Below are positions 14,839 to 23,771 of a stretch of DNA of 51,224 nucleotides, one piece after another. Source of the stretch: Streptomyces sp. I05A-00742 (GTDB taxonomy: Bacteria > Actinomycetota > Actinomycetes > Streptomycetales > Streptomycetaceae). Each line of letters opens with the position of its first letter. Within the stretch, counting starts at the first letter, position 1. Both the position numbers and the translations under genes were made by a program. Under the pieces are notes generated by a model. It ran no database searches. It was not told where the DNA came from and saw only the letters and a list, made by a program, of their open reading frames with translations. The stretch spans positions 9,847 through 61,070 of the forward strand of contig NZ_JABETO010000035.1 of assembly GCF_013055795.1 (NCBI RefSeq). Reading direction: 5' to 3'.

Positions 14839-16488
14839 TCACGCGTTGTAGACGTCGGCCTGACGGGGTGACAGGTCCTGGACGGCACCGCTGAGGTTGC
14901 CGGCGCGGCTGCTGAAGCGCTCGGTGTTCACCCCGTGCTCGGCGAGGAAGCGCACGGCCGTCTCGTGCACCACGCGGAGTACGGGGGTGGCGGCGCGCAG
15001 GGCGTCGTCGGCCATGAAGCGGTGGCGCCAGGGCTTGTCGGCCCAGGCGTGCCGCAGGCCGAAGGGTTCGGGGAGGACGAGCTTGCCTCCCCAGTACTCC
15101 AGCAGCGGCGGGTACCAGGTCAGCGGGGCACGGGCGGCGAGGCGGACGACCTCGCGGGCCTCGACCACGGGAAGTTGGCGTTCCCAGGTCTCCCAGAACT
15201 TCAGGCCCTTGCGGAAGGTCTTGGTGCGGTTCTTGGGCTTGCCGTTGAAGACCGGGTGGATCGGGCCGAGGGCGTGGCCGGTGATCTCGATGCGCAGGGT
15301 CTTGTGCAGGACCGTGACGTTGATGAGCAGGGTGATGACCAACTGGCCGTCCCAGAGGACGAACTGGGTGCCCAGGTAGTGGCGGTCGCCGCTGCCGAAG
15401 TGCTGTTCGTTGCAGATCTTCTGGAGCGCCGCGCCCCTTATCTGGAAGGAGGCGTCCTCGCCGGCGGGCCGGGAGACGGCGCCGGCGCCCTCGCCGATGG
15501 GGGAGACCACCCAGTGCTCGACGAAGGGCGGGGTCAGGCCGCCAGTGTTGATGGGGGTGCGTTCGAGCAGGCGCAGCTGGTCGTGGACGGCGCGCATGAT
15601 GTCCCAGCTGCGGAACGGGTTGATCTCCTTGTCGGGGTCGGCGGGGGCCAGCTCCTCGGCCAGCTGCCAGCTGCCCCAGCGGGTGCCCATGCCGAGTATG
15701 CCCTTGGGGCCGGCGTAGAAGACGACGTTGCTCTTCTGCTCGGCGGAGAGGCGTTCCAGGTTCTGCCGGAGCTGTTCGGCGGCGCTCTCGCCGGGGTTCC
15801 TGGGGACGGCCTCGGGGATCTTGGCGCCGATGCCGCCGCCGTCGAGGAGGCCGGTCCAGCGGTTGCGCAGGTCCTTGGCGGTGCGTTCGCAGACGGTCTT
15901 GGCGCAGGCCCAGCCGATGATGGGGGCGACCATCATGGCGCGGAGGTAGACGCCCAGGAAGCCGTCGAACGGCAGCTTGACCATGAGGACCGCGCCGAGG
16001 ACGGCGAGGACCAGGAGGAGCGCGGTGCCGAGGGCGCCCGCGCGCTTGTTCTGGGCGCCGGCGAGGGTGCGGCGGAGCTGGAAGACGCCGAGCCAGATCA
16101 GGACGCCGGGCAGGAACAGCACGCCGAAGACGAGCATGATGACGGTGAGCCGGGTGTCGCGCTGTCTGCGGATGCGGCTGGCGGCGAGGCAGTGCTCGAC
16201 GATGACCTGCGGTTCGGTGCCGAAGGACTGGATGAGCGGCTTCCGTCCGCCGCCCAGCATCCGCTGCTGCACGGCGCGGGAGAACGCCTCGCCGAGGTTG
16301 GGCTCGAAGAGGGAGATGCGGGGCGGTTTGACGGAGGACGTGGCCCAGTCGGAGTTGGCCTTGAGGAGCTCCTCCATCGGTCCGTCGCGGTAGGCGGCGG
16401 AGGCGAGCGCCTGTGTCGCCGCGGTCTGTCCGGCACCGCCCGAGATGGGGATCTGGGCGCCCGGGCTGAAGTCGAACCCGTCTGTCAC
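14839..16488 (-). CDS. large actinobacterial membrane protein of unknown function
   Basis: A 549-aa protein. After an N-terminal cytoplasmic segment (about 1-115), two or three hydrophobic regions occur at about residues 117-140 and 158-200 (TVIMLVFGVLFLPGVLIWLGV; LLLVLAVLGAVLMV; MVAPIIGWACA). A long soluble part of about 340 residues follows, with VVFYAGPKGILGMGTRWGSW, GTQFVLWDGQLVITLLINVTVLHKTLRIEITG, and a KNRTKTFRKG segment. No enzyme motif is recognised. The GTG read from 16488 follows a GGGGGG ribosome site. It lies convergent to the propeller gene, with stops 10 nt apart, and downstream of the EF-G2-like gene on the same strand but behind a terminator. Confidence 0.8.
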   Translation of the reverse strand: MTDGFDFSPGAQIPISGGAGQTAATQALASAAYRDGPMEELLKANSDWATSSVKPPRISLFEPNLGEAFSRAVQQRMLGGGRKPLIQSFGTEPQVIVEHCLAASRIRRQRDTRLTVIMLVFGVLFLPGVLIWLGVFQLRRTLAGAQNKRAGALGTALLLVLAVLGAVLMVKLPFDGFLGVYLRAMMVAPIIGWACAKTVCERTAKDLRNRWTGLLDGGGIGAKIPEAVPRNPGESAAEQLRQNLERLSAEQKSNVVFYAGPKGILGMGTRWGSWQLAEELAPADPDKEINPFRSWDIMRAVHDQLRLLERTPINTGGLTPPFVEHWVVSPIGEGAGAVSRPAGEDASFQIRGAALQKICNEQHFGSGDRHYLGTQFVLWDGQLVITLLINVTVLHKTLRIEITGHALGPIHPVFNGKPKNRTKTFRKGLKFWETWERQLPVVEAREVVRLAARAPLTWYPPLLEYWGGKLVLPEPFGLRHAWADKPWRHRFMADDALRAATPVLRVVHETAVRFLAEHGVNTERFSSRAGNLSGAVQDLSPRQADVYNA

Positions 16489-16612
16489 TGATGCCCCCCA
16501 AGCCGCCCGCCGCTGCTGCGGCGGCCCGATCCGGCTGCCCGCGCGGACAGTTGCCGGAGGGCCGCACGTCCAGCGTAACGGGGCGGACCCCCGCCTGTCG
16601 CAGGAGATCGGA

Positions 16613-16649
16613 AAGCCGCCCACTCCGGACGAGTTGGAGTGGGCGGCTT
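16613..16649 (-). terminator. terminator downstream of the EF-G2-like gene
   Basis: A perfect 14-bp stem (aagccgcccactcc at 16613-16626 with its complement at 16636-16649) and a 9-nt loop begin 5 nt after the stop of the EF-G2-like gene. It separates that gene from the membrane-protein gene. Confidence 0.75.
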
Positions 16650-16654
16650 GTGAA

Positions 16655-18868
16655 CTATGCGCCGTTCTGCTGCTGTTCGCGGACGCGGTCGGCGATCTGC
16701 GGCGGCATGGGTTCGTGCCGGGCGTAGGAGCGGCTGAACCGCCCGGTGCCGTGCGACAGCGAGCGCAGGTCCACGGCGTACCGGCCGATCTCCAGCTCCG
16801 GGACGTCCGCGCGGACGAGCGTGCGGCCGCCCGGGGACTGCTCGGTGCCCACCACCCGGCCGCGCCGCCCGGACAGGTCGCTCATGACCGGGCCCACGAA
16901 CTCGTCGGCGACCAGCACCCGCAGCTCGGCGACCGGTTCGAGGAGGTGGACCCGGGCCTCGGCGGCCGCCTCGCGCAGGGCGAGGGCACCGGCCGTCTGG
17001 AACGCCGCGTCGGAGGAGTCCACCGAGTGCGCCTTGCCGTCGAGGAGCGTCACCCGTACGTCGACCAGGGGGCAGCCGGCGGCGAGGCCCTTCGCGGCCT
17101 GGGCCCGGACGCCCTTCTCCACGGACGGGATGAACTGCCTCGGCACCGCGCCGCCGACCACCTTGTCCACGAACTCGATGCCGGAGCCGCCCGGGAGCGG
17201 TTCCACCTCGATCTCGCAGATCGCGTACTGGCCGTGGCCGCCGGACTGTTTGACGTGCCGTCCGCGCCCGGAGGCCTTCCCGCCGAAGGTCTCGCGGAGT
17301 TCCACCCGGTGCGGGACCACGTCGACCCGGACGCCGTAGCGGGTGCGCAGCCGCTCCAGCGCCACGTCCCGGTGCGCCTCGCCGAGGCACCAGAGGACGA
17401 CCTGGTGGGTGTGCCGGTTGTGCTCCAGCCGCATGGTGGGGTCCTCGGCGACCAGCCGGGCCAGGCCCTGGGAGAGCTTGTCCTCGTCGGCCTTGCTGTG
17501 CGCCTGGATGGCCACCGGGAGGAGGGGGTCGGGCATGAGCCAGGGCTCCATGCGCAGCGGCCCGCCGGGGGAGGAGAGGGTGTCGCCGGTCTCGGCCCGG
17601 GCGAGCTTGGCCACGCAGGCGATGTCACCGGCGATGGCCTGGGCGAGCGGGCGCTGGTGCTTGCCGAAGGGCGAGGAGAGGGCGCCCACCCGCTCGTCCG
17701 CCTCGTGGTCCTCGTGCCCGCGGTCGGCCAGGCCGTGGCCGGAGACGTGGACGGTCTCGTCGGGGCGCAGCGTGCCCGAGAAGACGCGGACGAGGGAGAT
17801 CCTGCCGACGTAGGGGTCGGAGGAGGTCCTGACCACCTCGGCCGCGAGCGGACCGGCCGGGTCGCAGGCCAGCGGGGGGCGCGGGCTGCCGTCGAGCGCG
17901 GTGACGGCGGGAATCTCGCGCTCGCCGGGGGTGGGGAAGCCGCCCGTGACCAGTTCCAGCAGTTCGACGGTGCCGAGGCCCTGGCGGGCGCCGTCGACGG
18001 CGGGGGCGGCGGCCAGCACGGGGTGGAAGGAGCCGCGTGCCACGGCCCGTTCCAGATCCTCGATGAGGGTCTTGACGTCGATGTCCTCGCCGCCGAGGTA
18101 GCGGTCCATGAGGGTCTCGTCCTCGCTCTCGGCGATGATCCCCTCGATGAGCCGGTTGCGGGCCTGCTCGATCACCGGCAGCAGGTCCGGTTCGGGTTCG
18201 GTCTCGGTGCGCTCGCCGGTCGCGTAGTCGAAGACGCGCCGGGAGAGCAGTCCGGTCAGGCCGGTGACGGGACGGTGTCCGTCGGGGCCCTCGGGGCCGT
18301 GCAACGGGAGGTAGAGCGGCAGCACGCTCTCGGGGGAGTCGCCGCCGAAGGCGGCGCGGCAGGTCTCCGTCATGGCGTCGAAGTCCGCCCGCGCCGCCTC
18401 CAGGTGCGTCACCACGATCGCGCGCGGCATGCCGACCGCCGCGCACTCCTCCCACAGGGCGCGGGTCGCTCCCGAGACGCCCTCGACCCCCTCCGCGGCC
18501 GAGACCACGAAGAGCGCGGCGTCCGCCGCCCGCAGCCCGGCCCGCAGCTCGCCGACGAAGTCGGCGTAGCCGGGGGTGTCGAGCACGTTGACCTTGATTC
18601 CGGCCCATTCCACGGGGACGACGGACAGCTGTACCGAGCGCTGCTGGCGGTGTTCGATCTCGTCGTAGTCGGAGAGGGCGGCGCCGTCCTCGACCCGGCC
18701 GGCGCGCGTCACAGCGCCGGTGGCCAGGGCCAGTGCCTCCACGAGGGTCGTCTTGCCGGATCCGCTGTGGCCGACCAGCACCACGTTCCGTATGCTGCCG
18801 GGCCGGTCGGCCGCCGCCGCTCTGCCGGCGGCCCCGGGGTGACCGGAGTGGTTCGTCTTCTCGCCCAT
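16655..18868 (-). CDS. elongation factor G-like protein, EF-G2 type
   Basis: A 737-aa translational GTPase homologue with the EF-G domain order. The P-loop is GHSGSGKT (residues 33-40) and the G3 motif DTPG (97-100) is intact. The G4 motif, NKxD in true EF-G, is THLE (154-157), and the switch I threonine region RGIT is replaced by RSVQ (about 77-80). These changes match the EF-G2/FusA2 paralogues of actinobacteria; the M. smegmatis member is reported to bind GTP but not hydrolyse it with the ribosome. Domain IV motif GGHGQYAICEIEVEPL is present. It starts at ATG read from 18868 with a GGAAGGCGAGG ribosome site. The role is not known. Confidence 0.88.
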   Translation of the reverse strand: MGEKTNHSGHPGAAGRAAAADRPGSIRNVVLVGHSGSGKTTLVEALALATGAVTRAGRVEDGAALSDYDEIEHRQQRSVQLSVVPVEWAGIKVNVLDTPGYADFVGELRAGLRAADAALFVVSAAEGVEGVSGATRALWEECAAVGMPRAIVVTHLEAARADFDAMTETCRAAFGGDSPESVLPLYLPLHGPEGPDGHRPVTGLTGLLSRRVFDYATGERTETEPEPDLLPVIEQARNRLIEGIIAESEDETLMDRYLGGEDIDVKTLIEDLERAVARGSFHPVLAAAPAVDGARQGLGTVELLELVTGGFPTPGEREIPAVTALDGSPRPPLACDPAGPLAAEVVRTSSDPYVGRISLVRVFSGTLRPDETVHVSGHGLADRGHEDHEADERVGALSSPFGKHQRPLAQAIAGDIACVAKLARAETGDTLSSPGGPLRMEPWLMPDPLLPVAIQAHSKADEDKLSQGLARLVAEDPTMRLEHNRHTHQVVLWCLGEAHRDVALERLRTRYGVRVDVVPHRVELRETFGGKASGRGRHVKQSGGHGQYAICEIEVEPLPGGSGIEFVDKVVGGAVPRQFIPSVEKGVRAQAAKGLAAGCPLVDVRVTLLDGKAHSVDSSDAAFQTAGALALREAAAEARVHLLEPVAELRVLVADEFVGPVMSDLSGRRGRVVGTEQSPGGRTLVRADVPELEIGRYAVDLRSLSHGTGRFSRSYARHEPMPPQIADRVREQQQNGA

Positions 18869-19270
18869 GTGCCTCGCCTTCCGGTTGACACCTGCGATCC
18901 TTCGAGCTTTCCACCGTGGTCACGCTGCGTCCATACGTCGCACACGGTGGCGCGACCGCCCGACCCGGCGCACACTGCCGTCGGTGCTCCCCGGGAGCGC
19001 GGCCATTCGGGTGGTGCGCTCCCGCCGCGGGCGGGGGTGGGGTGCGGGCCGTCCGCGCGGAACGCGGGCGGGAGGGGCCCGGGCCCCCGGCGGGAGGGGC
19101 CGGGGGTGCGGCCGGAGCCGGTCCGGTGTCCGTCCGGAGCGCCCCCGGAGTGATCCGCGCCATGGCCGAGGTGTCCGATGCGGGCGCGGTGGGCCCCCGC
19201 GGCGTGGCTACGATGGGCCAGCCGGTGGCCCTTCGGTCGCGCGGCCCGCACACGACCCTCCGGGAAGGCC
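18869..19270. other. 402-nt divergent intergenic region, no gene seen
   Basis: This separates the minus-strand EF-G2-like gene from the plus-strand pgsA operon, so it should contain both promoters. It is extremely G/C-rich. A weak TACGAT (19209-19214) is the best -10 candidate for pgsA, but no convincing -35 accompanies it. Open frames through the region are Arg/Gly/Pro-rich and have no protein character. Confidence 0.6.
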
Positions 19271-19951
19271 ATGCTGAACAAGTACGCGCGTGCGTTCTTC
19301 ACGCGTGTTCTCACGCCGTTCGCCGCCCTGCTCATCCGCCTCGGCGTCAGCCCCGACGCGGTGACCCTCATCGGTACCGGTGGTGTGGTGGCGGGTGCGC
19401 TGGTCTTCTACCCCCAGGGGGAGTTCTTCTGGGGCACGGTCACCATCACGCTGTTCGTCTTCTCCGATCTGGTCGACGGCAACATGGCGCGGCAGCTCGG
19501 CCGTTCCAGCCGCTGGGGGGCGTTCCTCGACTCGACGCTCGACCGGGTCGCCGACGCGGCGATCTTCGGTGGCCTCGCCCTCTGGTACGCGGGCTACGAC
19601 GGGCACAGCATCATGCTCTGCGCCGTGTCGATCTTCTGCCTCGCCAGCGGTCAGGTGGTGTCGTACACCAAGGCCCGGGGCGAGAGCATCGGGCTCCCGG
19701 TGAAGGTCAACGGGCTGATCGAGCGGGCCGAGCGGCTGGTCATCTCCCTGGTGGCGTGCGGTCTCTCCGGGCTGCACAAGTTCGGTGTCCCCGGCATCCA
19801 GGTGTTGCTGCCCATCGCCCTGTGGATCGTGGCCGCGGGCAGCTTCGTCACCTTGGTCCAGCGGGTGGTGACCGTCCGCCGGGAGGCGGCCGAGGCGGAC
19901 GCCGCGGTGGCTGTGGGCGGGTCCGGAGGGGCCGGGGGAGGAGCCGGGTGA
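19271..19951 (+). CDS. pgsA: phosphatidylinositol phosphate synthase (CDP-alcohol phosphatidyltransferase)
   Basis: A 226-aa integral membrane enzyme of the CDP-alcohol phosphotransferase family. The signature D-x2-DG-x2-AR-x8-G-x3-D-x3-D is seen from DLVDGNMAR through GAFLDSTLD. In actinobacteria the member encoded with a PIM acyltransferase and mannosyltransferase joins inositol 1-phosphate to CDP-diacylglycerol to give phosphatidylinositol phosphate, and the neighbours here support that over phosphatidylglycerol phosphate synthesis. The product has about six transmembrane helices and a Gly/Ala-rich tail. The ATG at 19271 (MLNKYARAF) follows GGAAGG. Its stop overlaps the next start as GTGA. 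Confidence 0.9.
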   Translation: MLNKYARAFFTRVLTPFAALLIRLGVSPDAVTLIGTGGVVAGALVFYPQGEFFWGTVTITLFVFSDLVDGNMARQLGRSSRWGAFLDSTLDRVADAAIFGGLALWYAGYDGHSIMLCAVSIFCLASGQVVSYTKARGESIGLPVKVNGLIERAERLVISLVACGLSGLHKFGVPGIQVLLPIALWIVAAGSFVTLVQRVVTVRREAAEADAAVAVGGSGGAGGGAG

Positions 19952-20883
19952 AGGACGAGCTGACCGACGCGCTGTACGGGCTGGGCTGGGGGGCCGTCAA
20001 GCGGCTCCCGGAGCCGGCGGCGGCGCGGCTGGGGCGCGGGATCGCCGACCTCGCCTGGAAGCGGCGGGGCAAGGGCGTGCTCCGGCTGGAGGCCAACCTC
20101 GCCCGGGTCCTCCCCGACGCCTCCCCGGCGCGGCTCGCCCGGCTGTCGCGGGAGGGCATGCGCTCGTACATGCGCTACTGGATGGAGTCCTTCCGGCTGC
20201 CGGCCTGGAGCCGTGAGCGCATCCGCACCGGCTTCGCGCCCGAGGGGCTGCACCACCTGGAGGAGGCGCTGGCCTCCGGGCGCGGTGTGGTGCTGGCCCT
20301 GCCGCACATGGGCAACTACGACCTGGCGGGCGCCTGGGTGACCACGCGGCTCGGGGTGCCCTTCACGACGGTCGCCGAGCGGCTGAAGCCGGAATCCCTG
20401 TACGACCGCTTCGTGGCCTATCGCGAGGGTCTGGGCATGGAGGTCCTCCCGCATGCCGGGGGCACCGCCTTCGGCACGCTCTCCCGGCGGCTGCGGTCCG
20501 GTGGCCTGGTCTGTCTGGTGGCCGACCGCGACCTCTCCGCCCACGGCATAGAGGTCACCTTCTTCGGCGAGGCCGCCAAGATGCCCGGGGGCCCCGCCCG
20601 GCTCGCGGTGCAGACCGGTGCCGCGCTGCTGCCGGTCACCCTCTGGTACGACCGGTCCCCGGTGCTGCGGGGCCGGGTGCACCCGCCCGTCGAGGTACCG
20701 GGCACGGGCACCCGGCCGGAGAAGGCCGCGGTGATGACCCAGGCCCTGGCCGACGCGTTCGCCTCCGGCATCGCCGAGCACCCGCAGGACTGGCATATGC
20801 TCCAGCGGCTCTGGCTGGCCGATCTGGACCGGCGGGACGGCGGTCCGCGGCCGGCGGCCGGCCCCGGGACGGAGGCGCCGTGA
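19948..20883 (+). CDS. phosphatidylinositol mannoside acyltransferase (lauroyl/LPLAT type)
   Basis: A 311-aa protein of the lysophospholipid acyltransferase family. The catalytic H-x4-D motif is HMGNYD, and the conserved acyl-acceptor regions ADRDLSAHGIEVTFFGE and MPGGPARLA are present. Established knowledge: the mycobacterial counterpart (PatA, Rv2611c) transfers palmitate to the 2-mannose of PIM1/PIM2. It is peripheral to the inner leaflet of the membrane. It overlaps pgsA upstream and the mannosyltransferase gene downstream by 4 nt each, a tight operon matching the mycobacterial order pgsA-patA-pimA. Confidence 0.88.
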   Translation: MKDELTDALYGLGWGAVKRLPEPAAARLGRGIADLAWKRRGKGVLRLEANLARVLPDASPARLARLSREGMRSYMRYWMESFRLPAWSRERIRTGFAPEGLHHLEEALASGRGVVLALPHMGNYDLAGAWVTTRLGVPFTTVAERLKPESLYDRFVAYREGLGMEVLPHAGGTAFGTLSRRLRSGGLVCLVADRDLSAHGIEVTFFGEAAKMPGGPARLAVQTGAALLPVTLWYDRSPVLRGRVHPPVEVPGTGTRPEKAAVMTQALADAFASGIAEHPQDWHMLQRLWLADLDRRDGGPRPAAGPGTEAP

Positions 20884-22109
20884 GGATCGGGATCGTCTGC
20901 CCGTACTCGTGGGACGTGCCCGGCGGCGTCCAGTTCCACATCCGTGACCTCGCCGAACACCTCATCCGGCTCGGGCACGAGGTCTCCGTCCTCGCCCCGG
21001 CGGACGACGAGACGCCCCTGCCGCCGTTCGTGGTCTCCGCGGGCCGGGCCGTCCCCGTGCCCTACAACGGCTCGGTCGCCCGGCTCAACTTCGGCTTCCT
21101 GTCCGCCGCCCGGGTGCGCCGCTGGCTGCACGAGGGCGACTTCGACGTCATCCACATCCACGAGCCCACCTCTCCGTCGCTGGGTCTGCTGGCCTGCTGG
21201 GCCGCCCAGGGGCCCATCGTCGCCACCTTCCACACCTCCAACCCCCGCTCCCGGGCGATGATCGCCGCCTATCCGATCCTCCAGCCGGCCCTGGAGAAGA
21301 TCAGCGCGCGCATCGCGGTGAGCGAGTACGCCCGCAGGACCTTGGTCGAGCACCTCGGCGGGGACGCGGTCGTCATCCCCAACGGCGTCGACGTCGACTT
21401 CTTCGCCCGCGCCGAGCCTCGTACCGAGTGGACGGGCACGGGCCGCGCCGACCGGCCCGGACCCGACGCCGGGGACGGCGGCTCCCCCGAGGGCACCGGC
21501 CGCCCCGCGACGATCGGCTTCATCGGCCGGATCGACGAGCCCCGCAAGGGCCTGCCCGTCCTGATGCGCGCCCTGCCGAAGATCCTGGCCGAACGCCCCG
21601 GCACCCGGCTGCTGGTGGCCGGACGCGGTGACGAGCAGGAGGCCGTCGCCGCCCTGCCGCCCGAGGCCCGGGGAGCCGTCGAGTTCCTCGGCATGGTCAG
21701 TGACGAGGACAAGGCCCGGCTGCTGCGGAGCGTCGATCTGTACGTGGCGCCCAACACCGGCGGCGAGTCCTTCGGCATCATCCTGGTCGAGGCGATGTCG
21801 GCGGGTGCCCCCGTGCTCGCCAGCGACCTGGACGCCTTCGCCCAGGTCCTGGACAAGGGCACGGCCGGTGAGCTGTTCGCCAACGAGGACGCGGACGCCC
21901 TGGCCGCCGCGGCCGTCCGCCTCCTCGCCGACCCCGCCCGCCGGGCCGAACTCAGCGAGCGGGGCAGCCGCCACGTCCGGCGCTTCGACTGGTCGACGGT
22001 CGGTGCCGACATCCTGGCCGTCTATGAGACGGTCACGGCGGGGGCGGCGTCGGTGGCCACGGACGAACGGACCGGACTGAGGGCGCGGCTGGGACTCGCC
22101 CGGGACTGA
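20880..22109 (+). CDS. pimA: phosphatidylinositol mannosyltransferase, GT4 family
   Basis: A 409-aa GT-B fold glycosyltransferase. The N-terminal domain opens with RIGIVCPYSWDVPGGVQFHI, the signature of PimA-like enzymes. The C-terminal domain has GFIGRIDEPRKGLPVLM and the E-x7-E motif in GESFGIILVEAMSAGAP. By homology and operon position it adds mannose from GDP-mannose to phosphatidylinositol to start PIM synthesis. An extra Gly/Asp/Pro-rich loop of about 25 residues (about 182-210) lies between the domains compared with the shorter mycobacterial protein. The GTG start at 20880 is set by the GTGA overlap. Confidence 0.88.
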   Translation: MRIGIVCPYSWDVPGGVQFHIRDLAEHLIRLGHEVSVLAPADDETPLPPFVVSAGRAVPVPYNGSVARLNFGFLSAARVRRWLHEGDFDVIHIHEPTSPSLGLLACWAAQGPIVATFHTSNPRSRAMIAAYPILQPALEKISARIAVSEYARRTLVEHLGGDAVVIPNGVDVDFFARAEPRTEWTGTGRADRPGPDAGDGGSPEGTGRPATIGFIGRIDEPRKGLPVLMRALPKILAERPGTRLLVAGRGDEQEAVAALPPEARGAVEFLGMVSDEDKARLLRSVDLYVAPNTGGESFGIILVEAMSAGAPVLASDLDAFAQVLDKGTAGELFANEDADALAAAAVRLLADPARRAELSERGSRHVRRFDWSTVGADILAVYETVTAGAASVATDERTGLRARLGLARD

Positions 22110-22202
22110 CCGGGCGGGCCGGCGGCGGGTCCGGGTGGGCCGTCCCGGCCGTTCCCCGCCCTCCGGCGGCCCACCGTCAGCGGCCCCCCCGCGAGCGCCA
22201 CC

Positions 22203-22898
22203 TCACACCGGGTCCGGCGTCTTCCCCCGCGCCTCCGCGCCCACCGCTGCGTCCGGTTCCCGCAGGCCGAACAGCGGTATCCCGTGCCGTTCCCGGAACC
22301 GCCAGCTCCTGCGGACGCTGAGGAACACGACCGAACCGACGATGATCAGCGACTGGGCCCTGCCGAGCAGCGGCACCGCGTCGACCGGCAGTATCAGCGC
22401 CTGCGCCGCGCTCAGCAGGGCGTCGAGGAACTCCGCGCCGGCCCACAGCACGGTGAGCGACCGCAGGGCCCGCCGGAAATCGGGGGACTCCCGCCAGTAC
22501 CGCTCCGCGCGGACGGCCGCCGCGTCCGTGCCGAGGTGACGGCCGAACCGGAAGGCGAACGGCCGGGAGGACCACAACGTGGCCCCTATACCCACGCCCA
22601 CAGCGGCCGGGAGGGCCGCGTCCTTCAGCAGGAGCACCCGGGGATTGCCGCTGATCAGCGAGATCGCGGCGGACACCAGGAGCAGGCCGACGACCAGCGC
22701 GTCGACGTACCCGACGCGGCGGCCCCTGACGGCGCCGGCCAGGGCGCGGACGACAGGCGGTGCGCTGCTGATCAGGAGCGCCTGCCACGCGGGGGCACCC
22801 TGCGCGCGGAGCAGGTAGTAGAGCGCCAACGGCAGGGCGATGACGACGGTCGGTGTGAGGACGAGATCGCGCCGGGCGCGCGAGCCGTGCGGTCGCAT
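22203..22898 (-). CDS. integral membrane protein, VC0807-like
   Basis: A 231-aa protein with about five hydrophobic helices (LVLTPTVVIALPLALYYLL, ALLISSAPPVVRALAGAV, YVDALVVGLLLVSAAISLI, a segment near RVLLLKDAALPAAVGVGIGATLW, and SLIIVGSVVFLSV). The pattern with the central LISG-x-R-x-LL-KDA segment followed by SSRPF resembles VC0807-family membrane proteins, whose function is unknown. I use the ATG read from 22898 (MRPHGSR); the in-frame extension upstream has no family resemblance. It lies convergent with pimA and divergent from the LemA-like gene. Confidence 0.7.
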   Translation of the reverse strand: MRPHGSRARRDLVLTPTVVIALPLALYYLLRAQGAPAWQALLISSAPPVVRALAGAVRGRRVGYVDALVVGLLLVSAAISLISGNPRVLLLKDAALPAAVGVGIGATLWSSRPFAFRFGRHLGTDAAAVRAERYWRESPDFRRALRSLTVLWAGAEFLDALLSAAQALILPVDAVPLLGRAQSLIIVGSVVFLSVRRSWRFRERHGIPLFGLREPDAAVGAEARGKTPDPV

Positions 22899-23122
22899 GG
22901 GACGACTCCCCTGGTCACCGGTTGCCCGGGAACGGGAATCCGCCACCGGGTGCGGGGACGGATGTTCTGCCGCACATGACGTTAGGCGCGGGGAGGGTGG
23001 AGACGGATCGGAGCCGGGGTCGAATCCCCCGGCGCCGGTCTCCACCCGGCCTCCACCCGTGGGTGGAGCGTCCCGCCGGGAGTGGCCGGGGGCCCGCGCC
23101 GGGACGGGTACTGTGACCCGGC

Positions 23123-23677
23123 GTGACGGATTCTCTCTGGATCTTCGTGTGGACGGTGACCGCCCTGGTCCTCGTCGGGATCTACCTCAGCTGGACCGCC
23201 GGCCGCCTGGACCGGCTGCACACCCGCATCGACATGGCGCGCGCCGCCCTCGACGCCCAGTTGCTGCGCCGCGCCTCGGTCGCCCAGGAGCTCGCCACCG
23301 CGGGGGTCCTCGACCCGGCCGCCTCGATCGTCCTCTACCAGGCCGCGCACGCCGCCCGGCAGGCGGAGGAGGAACAGCGGGAGGTCGCCGAGAGCGAGCT
23401 GAGCCAGGCGCTGCGCGCGGTCTTCGCCGAGGGCGCGCAGGCCGCGGCCGTGCGCGGGGCACCGGGCGGCGAGGAGTCGCTGGGGGAGCTGGACCAGGCC
23501 GTCCGCAGGGTGCCGATGGCCCGCCGCTTCCACAACGACGCGGTCCGCGCGGCCCGGGCCGTGCGCAGGCACCGGGTGGTGCGCTGGTTCCGGCTGGCCG
23601 GTCACGCCCCCTTCCCGCTCGCCTTCGAGATGGACGACGAGCCCCCCGCGGCGCTCGCCGACCGGACAGGCCACTGA
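23123..23677 (+). CDS. LemA-like membrane-anchored protein
   Basis: A 184-aa protein with one N-terminal transmembrane helix (about residues 5-25) followed by a helical domain. The stretch GRLDRLHTRIDMARAALDAQL and the later ARRFHNDAVRAARAVRRHRV resemble the two conserved helices of LemA proteins (NxVxxAxxxID/LQRR and ARxxYNxAVxxYN), and the C-terminal PFPLAFEMDDEPP parallels the terminal PxFE segment. This assignment is by motif similarity only. It begins with GTG at 23123 and lies upstream of pdxS, with 94 nt between. Confidence 0.65.
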   Translation: MTDSLWIFVWTVTALVLVGIYLSWTAGRLDRLHTRIDMARAALDAQLLRRASVAQELATAGVLDPAASIVLYQAAHAARQAEEEQREVAESELSQALRAVFAEGAQAAAVRGAPGGEESLGELDQAVRRVPMARRFHNDAVRAARAVRRHRVVRWFRLAGHAPFPLAFEMDDEPPAALADRTGH

Positions 23678-23771
23678 ACAGGCCACTGACCTCGGATTGG
23701 CCCTTTCACCTCACCGGCCGGGCGGCTTTGATGACGCTGCAGCATCACCGCTCCGATAGTGAGGTCACATC

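Noticed and set aside
19178..19270. N-terminal extension of pgsA from 19178
   Set aside because: The extra 31 residues are Arg/Ala/Trp-rich and unlike the family; GGAAGG precedes the ATG at 19271.
23755..23760. GATAGT as a -10 box for pdxS
   Set aside because: It would place the start within about 5 nt of the GTG, removing the GAGGT ribosome site that is clearly present; spacing to TTGATG (21 nt) is also too long.
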